From CAZKVU01 sp964556475 (GTDB taxonomy: Bacteria > Patescibacteriota > Microgenomatia > UBA1406 > HO2-37-13b): 64,000 bases of DNA. Within the stretch, counting starts at the first letter, position 1. Each line of letters begins with the position of its first letter. The DNA lies in the NCBI GenBank assembly GCA_964556475.1, contig CAZKVU010000002.1:12460-76459 (forward strand). The letters are read 5' to 3'. The notes under the pieces are model-generated. The model was not told the origin of the DNA. It did no database searches and saw only the letters and a list, made by a program, of their open reading frames with translations. The position numbers were made by a program, and so were the translations under genes. Shown here one piece after another: positions 9,526 through 16,965 of the stretch.

Positions 9526-9534
9526 ATTGTAGCA
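9526..9534 (-). promoter_or_regulatory. Extended -10 promoter of ftsH
   Basis: TGCTACAAT on the minus strand. The last T of the box is 11 nt before the ATG at 9514 and only 2 nt before the alternative ATG at 9523, which decides the start codon. Confidence 0.6.
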
Positions 9535-9571
9535 GAAATTTACGCTTTGTGAAGCCTACGAAGACATTTAT

Positions 9572-9580
9572 TGATATAAT
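9572..9580 (+). promoter_or_regulatory. Extended -10 promoter of the tsaCE-tsaD unit
   Basis: TGATATAAT, 9 nt before the ATG at 9590, divergent from the ftsH promoter about 40 bp away. No clear -35 element is visible, as expected for an extended -10 promoter. Confidence 0.6.
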
Positions 9581-9589
9581 AGAGTCACC

Positions 9590-10651
9590 ATGAAGACTGT
9601 TGGAATAGGCGATCCGAACATTTACGAAACAGTAATAATGACTCTAAAAAAGGGGGGGCTTGTTGTGGTTCCATCAGATACAGTGTATGGTTTGTCTGTT
9701 GATGCAACAAATCCAAAAGCGGTGAAGAAATTAATAACTTTTAAGTCCCGTGTTCCTGGCAAAGCGATTTCCGTATTCATCGGGTCTTTACAAAGGGCTA
9801 AAGATTATGTAGAAGTAAGCAGTCACCAACAACAATTACTTGAATCTATATTACCAGGTGCATATACAATTGTTTTGCCGTCAAAGCATAAAGTTGCAAA
9901 GGAGATTGAAGCTGAAAATGGAACTCTTGGAATCCGAATTCCTGATTTTGAGTTTAATAACAAACTTGTCGGGTTGTATGATAAGCCTGTTACAGCAACA
10001 TCTGCGAATCAGGCCGGCAGATCACCGCATTCATCGGTTCGATCGCTTCTTAATGCTACCCCGGCACACAAAAAGAAACTCATTGATCTTATTGTTGATG
10101 GAGGTACATTACCAAGAAGGAAACCGTCGACAGTCATTGATTTTACAACGGAAAATTTTGATGTTTTACGAGTAGGAGATGTTGGTCTCCCCTTAACAGG
10201 TGGAAAGAAATTCAACTCGCATTCAGAAGATGAAACGCGAAAAATTGCTCAATCACTCTTGAAAAACAATTTTTCATACCTAGCAACTAAACCACTTGTG
10301 TTTATGCTGTATGGAGACTTGGGCGCAGGTAAGACTGTATTTGTTAAAGGTCTTGGCGATGCTCTTGGAATAACAAATATTATCTCACCGACATTTGTTA
10401 TTACATACGATTATGACGCAAAAATTCCAGAAACTGATGTTCTGCATCATTTTGATTTATACCGCATTCAAGAGGCAGAAGAATTTAGCCATCTTGGCCT
10501 TGAAGAAATACTGAAACCACGACGAGTAATTGCTATTGAATGGAGTGAAAAAAGCAAGGAAATATTGCCTGAGCTTCAAAAAAAAGCACATGTTATTCAT
10601 GTTTCAATTGAACACGTACATTCCTCAGAAAGAAAATTAACTATTTATTAA
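9590..10651 (+). CDS. TsaC/Sua5-TsaE fusion for tRNA t6A synthesis
   Basis: One 353-residue protein joins two t6A enzymes. Residues about 1-200 are a YrdC/TsaC domain that makes threonylcarbamoyl-AMP: KKGGLVVVPSDTVYGLSVDA, then FKSRVPGKAISVFI, then PDF...TATSANQAGRSPH. Residues about 210-353 are a TsaE ATPase: Walker A YGDLGAGKTVFVKGL near 243, SPTFVITYDY near 265, HHFDLYRI near 285 and AIEWSEK near 312. tsaD follows 16 bp downstream, so t6A functions are clustered. TsaB is not in the window. The two domains are normally separate proteins; the frame is uninterrupted across the join. Confidence 0.93.
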   Translation: MKTVGIGDPNIYETVIMTLKKGGLVVVPSDTVYGLSVDATNPKAVKKLITFKSRVPGKAISVFIGSLQRAKDYVEVSSHQQQLLESILPGAYTIVLPSKHKVAKEIEAENGTLGIRIPDFEFNNKLVGLYDKPVTATSANQAGRSPHSSVRSLLNATPAHKKKLIDLIVDGGTLPRRKPSTVIDFTTENFDVLRVGDVGLPLTGGKKFNSHSEDETRKIAQSLLKNNFSYLATKPLVFMLYGDLGAGKTVFVKGLGDALGITNIISPTFVITYDYDAKIPETDVLHHFDLYRIQEAEEFSHLGLEEILKPRRVIAIEWSEKSKEILPELQKKAHVIHVSIEHVHSSERKLTIY

Positions 10652-10667
10652 CTTAATCAAAACGCTC

Positions 10668-11696
10668 ATGATACTAGCCATAGATACTTCATGCGATGAA
10701 ACCTCGGTTGCAGTCACCGATGGAAGAAAAACACTCTCAAATGAGATGTATTCTCAGGTGCTTGAGCATAAAAAGTGGGGTGGAGTTTTGCCGCTACTTG
10801 CTAAACGAGCGCATGAGGAACGAATTGATGAGGTTTTGGAAAGGGCACTCAAGAAGGCACGAGTGACGATGGATGAAATAGATGCAATCGCTGTTACATT
10901 CGGACCGGGATTAGCAATTGCTTTAGGGGTGGGGATTGATAAAGCAAAAGATTTGTCGAGCAAGTACATGAAAAAATTAATAGCAGTGAATCATATGGAA
11001 GGTCATATATATTCCTGCTTTGTTCAAAATAGTAAAGGCAAGCCGAGTTTTCCTATTGAATTTCCATATCTCGCTGTTTTGATTTCAGGCAGTCATACTG
11101 AGCTTGTTATTTTCAAAGACCATTTAATATATGAAGTGATTGGTGAGACGCTCGATGACGCTGCTGGTGAAGCGCTCGATAAAGGTGCCCGAATGATTAT
11201 GAATGAGCATTTTTATCCTGGAGGGCCTGTAATAGAAAAACTTGCGCTTGGTGGGAGCAAAGATGCGTTTCGCTTCCCACGTCCTATGAAGAATTCCAAG
11301 GATCTCAATTTCTCATATTCAGGATTGAAAACGTCGTTGCTGTATCTTTTACGAGATATGAGCGATGAAGAACGTGTTAAACGAATGCCTGATTTAGCAG
11401 CCTCATTCCAGGAAGCAGTATTTCAGAGTATTTTCATAAAGTTAGAGAAAGCGATGGATCAGTATGGGCTAAATCGGGTTATTGTTGGCGGGGGTGTATC
11501 AGCAAACGATTATTTAAGAAAGACGATGAGAGAGTTAGTTGCTCAAAGAGGTGGAACTGTTCTCTTTCCACCTGAAAAAAAATTAAATGGAGATAACGCT
11601 GCTATGATTGGTGTAGCAGCTCACTTCAGAATGGAACAGGGTTTTTTTGTAGAAAATGAAGAAGATTTGAAAAGAGAGGCTCGAGCACACTTGTAA
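10668..11696 (+). CDS. tsaD: tRNA N6-threonylcarbamoyltransferase TsaD
   Basis: Transfers the threonylcarbamoyl group to A37 of ANN-decoding tRNAs. The 342-residue Kae1/TsaD protein begins MILAIDTSCDETSVAV, the ASKHA nucleotide-binding signature. The metal-binding HxxxH is VNHMEGHIY near residue 108; also visible are GETLDDAAGEALDKGARM near 162 and VGGGVSANDYLR near 272, the adenosine-binding loop. It is the second gene of the t6A operon after the TsaC-TsaE fusion. Length and motifs are standard. Confidence 0.97.
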   Translation: MILAIDTSCDETSVAVTDGRKTLSNEMYSQVLEHKKWGGVLPLLAKRAHEERIDEVLERALKKARVTMDEIDAIAVTFGPGLAIALGVGIDKAKDLSSKYMKKLIAVNHMEGHIYSCFVQNSKGKPSFPIEFPYLAVLISGSHTELVIFKDHLIYEVIGETLDDAAGEALDKGARMIMNEHFYPGGPVIEKLALGGSKDAFRFPRPMKNSKDLNFSYSGLKTSLLYLLRDMSDEERVKRMPDLAASFQEAVFQSIFIKLEKAMDQYGLNRVIVGGGVSANDYLRKTMRELVAQRGGTVLFPPEKKLNGDNAAMIGVAAHFRMEQGFFVENEEDLKREARAHL

Positions 11697-11704
11697 GCCT
11701 TTAA

Positions 11705-11893
11705 CTAATTTTGCGAGGGCTCAGGTGGAGGTGGAGCTTCGGGCATTTTAATTCTATAATCAACGTCTCCTATAGGATTACCATCCTTATCGAGTACTTC
11801 TCCAGGACCTTTTCCTTTTTCCCACACGTTTCCATCTGGGTCAATTTTTATTTCATCTGGTTTTGGAGGTTGTTCTGGTGATGAGCCTACCAT
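11705..11893 (-). CDS. Small acidic Pro-rich protein, unknown
   Basis: A 62-residue open frame rich in Pro, Asp, Glu and Gly with no hydrophobic segment. It contains a tandem DPDGN/DKDGN pattern (IDPDGNVWEKG and LDKDGNPIGD) and ends in a Pro-rich tail. I do not recognise it. It lies 27 bp downstream of another small gene on the same strand and converges on tsaD. No ribosome-binding site is evident. It could be a genuine small protein or a chance frame. Confidence 0.5.
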   Translation of the reverse strand: MVGSSPEQPPKPDEIKIDPDGNVWEKGKGPGEVLDKDGNPIGDVDYRIKMPEAPPPPEPSQN

Positions 11894-11920
11894 AACGTGA
11901 TTTTATCAACAACATGCGAT

Positions 11921-12175
11921 CTATTCAACATGTAAAATAATTTCATTCGTGCTACTTCGAGGACACGAAGGATCATTCGGCCCGACACATCCAATATCTT
12001 GGCCTTGCATTTCATCGATCATTATTTGTAATGCAACATTGCAGACGCCACCACAGCTAACAGTTGTTAATGATAGAGCTCCTATCTCAACAAATCTTCT
12101 TACATGTGTTGGTAGTTTGTCAGATGCAATGAACTGAACACAACTGAAAGATAATCCTGATTCTGTATATGCCAT
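11921..12175 (-). CDS. Small Cys-containing protein, unknown
   Basis: An 84-residue protein with six cysteines, including SCGGVCN and GCVGPNDPSCP, which suggests metal binding or disulfides. There is no signal peptide or clear membrane segment. A TATATT box lies 11 nt before the ATG and the tRNA gene ends about 25 bp upstream, so it may also be read from the tRNA transcript. Not recognised; its pairing with the next small gene suggests a two-gene unit. Confidence 0.5.
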   Translation of the reverse strand: MAYTESGLSFSCVQFIASDKLPTHVRRFVEIGALSLTTVSCGGVCNVALQIMIDEMQGQDIGCVGPNDPSCPRSSTNEIILHVE

Positions 12176-12199
12176 TATGTTTTTAAAATATATAAGAAG

Positions 12200-12272
12200 T
12201 GGCGGGGGAGAGAATCGAACTCTCGACCTGTCGCTTATGAGACGACCGCTCTAACCACTGAGCTACCCAGCC
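12200..12272 (-). tRNA. tRNA with CAU anticodon (Met elongator or Ile2)
   Basis: Folds as a 73-nt cloverleaf on the minus strand: D-stem GCTC/GAGC, anticodon stem GTCGT/GCGAC with loop CTCATAA (anticodon CAT), T-arm GAGAG-TTCGATT-CTCTC, discriminator A, no encoded CCA. The acceptor stem GGCTGGG/CCCCGCC has one mismatch at position 4:69 (U-C). The 5' strand is identical to the start of the neighbouring 54-bp repeats. Met versus lysidine-modified Ile cannot be decided from sequence alone. Confidence 0.9.
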
Positions 12273-12488
12273 TGTACTTCAATTTTACGCGGTAGCTGAC
12301 ACGTCAACTGACTGAGCTACCCAGCCTGTACTTCAATTTTACGCGGTAGCTGACACGTCAACTGACTGAGCTACCCAGCCTGTACTTCAATTTCACGCGG
12401 TAGCTGACACGTCAACTGACTGAGCTACCCAGCCTGTACTTCAATTTCACGCGGTAGCTGACACGTCAACTGACTGAGCTACCCAGCC
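12258..12488 (-). repeat. 54-bp tandem repeat built on a tRNA 5' end
   Basis: The 15-mer CTGAGCTACCCAGCC (plus strand) recurs at 12258, 12312, 12366, 12420 and 12474, exactly 54 bp apart, giving four full units and a partial fifth. Read on the minus strand each unit begins with the first 16 nt of the CAU tRNA (acceptor 5' strand and start of the D-arm), then departs into a sequence that forms a GGTAGCT/AGCTACC hairpin. Units 1-2 and 3-4 differ by one T/C change. The first copy is part of the tRNA itself. There are no spacers, so this is not CRISPR. Confidence 0.93.
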
Positions 12489-12520
12489 ATTGGATCTCAG
12501 GTCGAAATCCTGCAGCCGTG
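12489..12520 (-). other. Spacer between tRNA-Pro and the repeat array
   Basis: A 32-bp stretch that is not part of either tRNA. It contains a small CAGG/CCTG stem with a 7-nt loop TCGAAAT resembling a T-arm, but the rest of a tRNA is missing. It may be a tRNA remnant or plain spacer. Confidence 0.35.
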
Positions 12521-12594
12521 TCGGGGTGGCGGGACTCGAACCCACGACCTCACGGTCCCAAACCGCGCACTCTAGCCATCTGAGCTACACCCCG
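12521..12594 (-). tRNA. tRNA-Pro (UGG)
   Basis: A 74-nt cloverleaf on the minus strand: perfect acceptor stem CGGGGTG/CACCCCG, D-arm GCTC/GAGT, anticodon stem CGCGG/CCGTG with loop TTTGGGA (anticodon TGG, G37 as usual for Pro), T-arm GTGGG-TTCGAGT-CCCGC, discriminator A, no encoded CCA. It lies upstream of the repeat array and the CAU tRNA and is probably co-transcribed with them. Confidence 0.95.
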
Positions 12595-12649
12595 TGATTA
12601 AATCACCCGATTATTTTATCATATTGGGAGTTATAGTATTGCAGTAATG

Positions 12650-12655
12650 TATAAT
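12650..12655 (+). promoter_or_regulatory. -10 box of the sugar transferase gene
   Basis: TATAAT 7 nt before the ATG at 12663; predicts a leaderless transcript for the polysaccharide genes starting here. Confidence 0.55.
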
Positions 12656-12662
12656 TACATGT

Positions 12663-13313
12663 ATGAAGGGCGATTTCTATTTGAAGTATGTCAAACGAGG
12701 ACTCGATATTGTGGGTTCAACAATTTTGCTCATTTTGTTTTCCCCAATTTGCCTCATTTCTACTATTTTTATTAAACTTGATTCAGAAGGTCCAATATTT
12801 GCAGATGTACCTGAACGCGTGGGAAAAAATGGCGGGAAATTTACCATGTACAAATTCCGATCAATGGTGGAGAACGCGCACCAATTACTTCGAACTGATA
12901 AAAATTTGAAAGGCCTTTATGAAGAATATAAAAATGGCAGTTACAAATTGAAAAGAGATCCCCGCATTACTCGCATTGGTGGCTTTTTAAGAAAGCACTC
13001 GATTGATGAAGTACCTCAATTTATTAATGTGCTTAAAGGAGATATGAGCATTGTTGGGCCGCGTGCATACTATCCTGACGAACTTATAGAACAGCAAAAT
13101 AAATATCCGGAGACAAAAGATCTTGTGAAAGTTGTATTATCAGTTAAGCCGGGCATAACAGGCTTATGGCAAGTATCGGGTCGCTCAGATGTCAACTTTG
13201 ACAAAAGAGTTGCAATTGATGCTCAATATGTGGAGAATATATCACTATGGACAGATTTAATGATAATTCTGAAAACACCATGGACAATGATAACGGGCAA
13301 AGGGGCGGTTTAG
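12663..13313 (+). CDS. Initiating sugar-phosphate transferase (bacterial sugar transferase family)
   Basis: Membrane enzyme of the WbaP/PglC type that loads the first sugar phosphate onto undecaprenyl phosphate to start a surface glycan. The 216 residues comprise a basic N-terminus (KYVKRGLDIVGS), one re-entrant hydrophobic helix (about 15-38), KFTMYKFRSM near 60, the catalytic region LRKHSIDEVPQFINVLKGDMSIVGPR near 108 and SVKPGITGLWQVSGRSD near 162. It is the short form without the extra N-terminal domain. It overlaps the DUF4012 gene and heads the polysaccharide locus. Confidence 0.93.
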   Translation: MKGDFYLKYVKRGLDIVGSTILLILFSPICLISTIFIKLDSEGPIFADVPERVGKNGGKFTMYKFRSMVENAHQLLRTDKNLKGLYEEYKNGSYKLKRDPRITRIGGFLRKHSIDEVPQFINVLKGDMSIVGPRAYYPDELIEQQNKYPETKDLVKVVLSVKPGITGLWQVSGRSDVNFDKRVAIDAQYVENISLWTDLMIILKTPWTMITGKGAV

Positions 13314-15322
13314 GAGGCATTAATCCTATTGTCGATAAGCTCCAGACTGACGGTTCGTCATCTGATAGTGTTGGATCGAATGATACAGATATGTTAGGTC
13401 TACTTAAAGATAAAAAAAGACATAGGCGTAAAAAAATACACATACCACGCAAGAAATTCCTCGTTGGGCTTCTGGTAGTATTTTTACTGCTTGGATTATT
13501 TGGTTACTTCGGTGTATACCTCCCGTATACAAGAATCAGAGCACAAGGCCAAAAAGTATTACAGGCGGGGAGGGAAGCAAAGGAAGCATTTAAGCAAAAT
13601 GACATAGATCTCGTTGAAAAGAAATTTAATAATGTCGAGACGCAATTCGAAGCCTTCAAGAAGGAAGCAAAATCAGTGTACTGGATGAGGTTTATTCCAA
13701 TTGCCGGATGGTATGTTTCTGATTTTAAGAATGGTGTCGAGGGAGGAGATCACCTTATTAGCGCAGCGCAAAAGTCTATTGTTGCTATTAAGCCACATGC
13801 CGATCTCATTGGTTTTAAAAAGGGTGAAGATTCCTCTTTCTCAAGCAAATCAGCAGAAGAACGACTACAAACTGCTGTTCTGACTTTGGATAAAATTACT
13901 GAAGATGTCGATGATATTGCAAAAGATGTTGATGCAGCACGAGACAGCATTGATAAAATTAATGTAAACCATTATCCAGGTAAGATTGGCAATAAAGATG
14001 TTAAAGCAAAAGTAAAACTTTATAAAGATCAATTCGATGGGATAGCAGCACTTTTTGTCGATGCAAAACCATTTATTAAATCTCTCCCAGACATATTAGG
14101 CGCACATGAGGAAAAAACATATCTTGTTCTCTTTATGAATGACAAGGAATTAAGAGCGACAGGTGGGTTCTTAACAGCATTTGCTGTGTTTAAAGTAGAC
14201 CAAGGTAAATTCAAGGTTGAACGATCAGAAGATATATATACGCTTGATAATTCAATCAAAAATCACCCAGTAGCACCCAGACCTATTGCTTTATATCATA
14301 AAGGTGTTTCAAAGTTTCAGATTCGCGACAGCAATTTATCCCCTGATTTCGTTGAATCAAATAAGCTCTTTGACGAGCTATATCAGGATAGCAGTGAAAA
14401 GGTTGACTATGATGGCGTAATTGCAGTTGATACACATGTATTAGTCGATGCGCTTGAAATCCTTGGAGACACACAGGTGAGGGGACTTAATTTTTCATCA
14501 AGAACTGACAAGCGCTGTGACTGCCCCCAGGTAATCTATACTTTGTTGGATGAAATTGATCGACCTGTTGCCTATCTAAAGGCCGACAGAAAGGGAATCC
14601 TTGGAGATTTACTCTTGTCTCTTATGCAAAAGGCGCTTGGCGTTTCTCCTTCGCAGTATTGGGGCAGACTTTCGCAAATGTATATGACAGATTCACAGGA
14701 CAAGCATATTCTGATGCAGATGAAGGATAAAGAGATTCAGAAATCGCTCGAGGCTTTGAACTTCGCAGGTAGAATTAAACAAACACCGGAAGGGAAGGAT
14801 TATCTACATATTAATGATGTGAATTTCGCAGGGGCAAAATCAAATTTATACGTTCAACACGCAGTAACGTCAAATACCGTAATAGCTTCAGATGGAACCG
14901 TGACCCGCGAGCTCACAATTCAATATAAGAATCCAAAATCACACTCGAATTGTAATCTGGAGGATGGAGGAGGATTAGGACGGGGGGGTCTGTGCATTAA
15001 TGCAACGCTTAGAAACTGGCTTCGTATTTATGTTCCAGAAGGAAGTAAGCTTACTGACTTTAAAGGCTCTGAAAAGAAGGTTCAAACATACGACGAGCTT
15101 GGCAAAACTGTGTATGAGGGTTTTATGACAGTCAAGCCTGAAGGGATAGCAACGGTTAAGGTTTCGTACACATTGCCATTTAAGGTTAAGAATGCAGACG
15201 ATTATGCACTATTAATTCAAAAACAGCCCGGCACTGTTGGTCATGAATATACCGTACAACTCAATGGAAAAGAGCTCAGTAAACTGCCTCTTATAAAAGA
15301 TCAAGAATTCAAACTGCAATAA
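13247..15322 (+). CDS. DUF4012 family membrane-anchored protein
   Basis: A 691-residue protein with a charged cytoplasmic N-terminus (KDKKRHRRKK), one membrane segment near residues 70-92 and a large extracytoplasmic part. The DUF4012 hallmark NDKELRATGGFLTAF lies near residue 297. DUF4012 proteins are common next to polysaccharide genes in Gram-positives and CPR; the biochemical role is not established. This start overlaps the sugar transferase by 67 bp; an ATG at 13280 would reduce that to 34 bp. A Cys pair (RCDCP) near 423 is notable. Confidence 0.8.
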   Translation: MDRFNDNSENTMDNDNGQRGGLGGINPIVDKLQTDGSSSDSVGSNDTDMLGLLKDKKRHRRKKIHIPRKKFLVGLLVVFLLLGLFGYFGVYLPYTRIRAQGQKVLQAGREAKEAFKQNDIDLVEKKFNNVETQFEAFKKEAKSVYWMRFIPIAGWYVSDFKNGVEGGDHLISAAQKSIVAIKPHADLIGFKKGEDSSFSSKSAEERLQTAVLTLDKITEDVDDIAKDVDAARDSIDKINVNHYPGKIGNKDVKAKVKLYKDQFDGIAALFVDAKPFIKSLPDILGAHEEKTYLVLFMNDKELRATGGFLTAFAVFKVDQGKFKVERSEDIYTLDNSIKNHPVAPRPIALYHKGVSKFQIRDSNLSPDFVESNKLFDELYQDSSEKVDYDGVIAVDTHVLVDALEILGDTQVRGLNFSSRTDKRCDCPQVIYTLLDEIDRPVAYLKADRKGILGDLLLSLMQKALGVSPSQYWGRLSQMYMTDSQDKHILMQMKDKEIQKSLEALNFAGRIKQTPEGKDYLHINDVNFAGAKSNLYVQHAVTSNTVIASDGTVTRELTIQYKNPKSHSNCNLEDGGGLGRGGLCINATLRNWLRIYVPEGSKLTDFKGSEKKVQTYDELGKTVYEGFMTVKPEGIATVKVSYTLPFKVKNADDYALLIQKQPGTVGHEYTVQLNGKELSKLPLIKDQEFKLQ

Positions 15323-15336
15323 CTGTTGCCATCAAG

Positions 15337-15342
15337 TAAACT
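15337..15342 (+). promoter_or_regulatory. -10 box of recO
   Basis: TAAACT 6 nt before the GTG start at 15349. A modest match, but the spacing is the one seen throughout the window. Confidence 0.4.
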
Positions 15343-15348
15343 AGGCTT

Positions 15349-15876
15349 GTGACACGAGTGCAAAAGGACGAAGGTCTTATTATCAAAAAAAAGAAACTGC
15401 TGAATGGACAAGTCATGGTGACGATATTCTCCCTTGGATCAGGAAAGCTTGTCTTATCGGCATTTGGCATTAAGAAATTAACAAGTAAGCGCTTATCACA
15501 TTTCGAGATTGGGAATTACATCTCATTTAACTATACAAGAAAAGGGGATTACTTAACTTTGGGTGAGACTGAGCTTCAATACGGGCATTCAGATATTAAA
15601 CGAGACGAGGATAAATTGGCAGTATTATATAAGGTCCTGTTTGTATTGAATAAGATTTTGCCTGAGGAGGAGCCGGAAAACAGCATTCTAAGCATAACCC
15701 TGCAATTCCTCCGCGAGATGAATAAAGACAACAAAACCAGAACGAAGTTACTTGATTACTTCTCACAAGTGCTTGTACTCGGAGGTTTTATAGATGAGGA
15801 AACACGAAATCTTGCTACATTTGATCCAATTCACCAGCTAGAGAATATAGTTGGACAGAAAATAGAGTTGAACTAG
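15349..15876 (+). CDS. recO: RecO-like recombination mediator, short form
   Basis: RecO binds DNA and helps load RecA at gaps. The N-terminal 80 residues (DEGLIIKKKKLLNGQVMVTIFSLG...GKLVLSAFGIKKLTSKRLSHFE) fit the RecO OB-fold, and a helical region follows. At 175 residues it is shorter than the typical 230-260 and lacks the C-terminal Cys zinc motif. The start is GTG, supported by a -10 box at 6 nt. The assignment rests on the N-terminal pattern and is good but not certain. Confidence 0.75.
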   Translation: MTRVQKDEGLIIKKKKLLNGQVMVTIFSLGSGKLVLSAFGIKKLTSKRLSHFEIGNYISFNYTRKGDYLTLGETELQYGHSDIKRDEDKLAVLYKVLFVLNKILPEEEPENSILSITLQFLREMNKDNKTRTKLLDYFSQVLVLGGFIDEETRNLATFDPIHQLENIVGQKIELN

Positions 15877-15879
15877 GAA

Positions 15880-16965
15880 TTATGTTAAATCCTCATGCTC
15901 TGTTCCATCAAGTGATTCAACAAGTGTTTTAATTTTTCCAACTGATGCTTTTTTAGTGACAAGCATAACATCATCGGTATTTACAACGAGTACATCTTCC
16001 ATATCGATAACAACCACCATTTTGTTTTCCTGATAGTTGTAAACAAGCGAGTCAGTACTATCCTGTAACATAACCCTACCATGCGTTACATTATCGGTGC
16101 TATTTTTTTGAAGAGCCTCCTTAAGCGCCTCCCATGCCCCTATATCACTCCAGCCAATATCCTCGACAATTACCCTCGCATATTGTGGATCCATTGGTTC
16201 TGAAATAGCATGATCAATATGAATCTTCGGGATTTCAGCATAAAGTCGGGCAAATGTTACATCAAAGTCACTTTTATCAAGATGACTTAGAATCTCCTCG
16301 ATTACTGAATAAACATCTGGTGCAAATTTTTTAAACATTTCATAGATAAACTGAGGGGTTGATGCAAAGCTTCCAAGATTCCAGCAAAAATGGTCGTCAG
16401 AGAAATATTTCTCAGCAAGTTGTTTATCCGGCCGGTATCGAAATCCTGCAAATTGTTTGAAATCAATGCCATCGATAGTGTCAGTCGAATCTTTTGTTTC
16501 TATCCAACCTAGATTTTCAGAAGCAAATCGTGGCTTATGGCCAAAGTAAATAATTTTTTGCATGTCCTTCCTTAAATATGCCTCAGAGGACTTTAAAATC
16601 TGCTTAAACCTCGCTTTTTCTCGAATAAGATGATCACTCCACAATACAACGACCGGCTCATCAGGAAACTGTTTTGCTAAGTACCCCATCATAAATGCAA
16701 CAGCAGGTCCGACATCTCGTCGTGAAGGTTCACCAATAATATTTTCAGCAGGAATTTCAGGTAGTTGCTTTCTTACGATGTCGGTATATTCCTTACCGGT
16801 TGCAATGTAAATATCCGCGTATGTGAATTCAGGAAGCAGGCAATCAATTGTAAGTTGTAAAGTAGATTTGTCGTCAATGACTTTTTCAAACTGCTTTGGA
16901 GATTTTTTTCGGGATAATGGCCACAGTCGCGTCCCTACACCTCCTGCAAAAATCACTGCTTTCAT
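15880..16965 (-). CDS. manC: Mannose-1-phosphate guanylyltransferase
   Basis: Makes GDP-mannose from mannose-1-phosphate and GTP for glycan synthesis. The N-terminal nucleotide-binding signature FAGGVGTRLWPLSRKKSPKQF is at residues 6-26, with GEPSRRDVGPAVAF near 79, VVLWSDHLI near 107 and SDIGAWEALKEAL near 270. The 361 residues contain only the nucleotidyltransferase, without the fused phosphomannose isomerase domain of longer ManC proteins. It is the last gene of a minus-strand operon with three glycosyltransferases, overlapping the previous gene by 4 bp. Confidence 0.93.
   Translation of the reverse strand: MKAVIFAGGVGTRLWPLSRKKSPKQFEKVIDDKSTLQLTIDCLLPEFTYADIYIATGKEYTDIVRKQLPEIPAENIIGEPSRRDVGPAVAFMMGYLAKQFPDEPVVVLWSDHLIREKARFKQILKSSEAYLRKDMQKIIYFGHKPRFASENLGWIETKDSTDTIDGIDFKQFAGFRYRPDKQLAEKYFSDDHFCWNLGSFASTPQFIYEMFKKFAPDVYSVIEEILSHLDKSDFDVTFARLYAEIPKIHIDHAISEPMDPQYARVIVEDIGWSDIGAWEALKEALQKNSTDNVTHGRVMLQDSTDSLVYNYQENKMVVVIDMEDVLVVNTDDVMLVTKKASVGKIKTLVESLDGTEHEDLT

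Noticed and set aside
12258..12488. CRISPR array
   Set aside because: The 54-bp units are contiguous with no unique spacers, and they match the adjacent tRNA 5' end; no cas genes are nearby.
12489..12520. Third tRNA gene between tRNA-Pro and the repeats
   Set aside because: Only a T-arm-like stem is present; no acceptor or anticodon arm can be formed in 32 bp.
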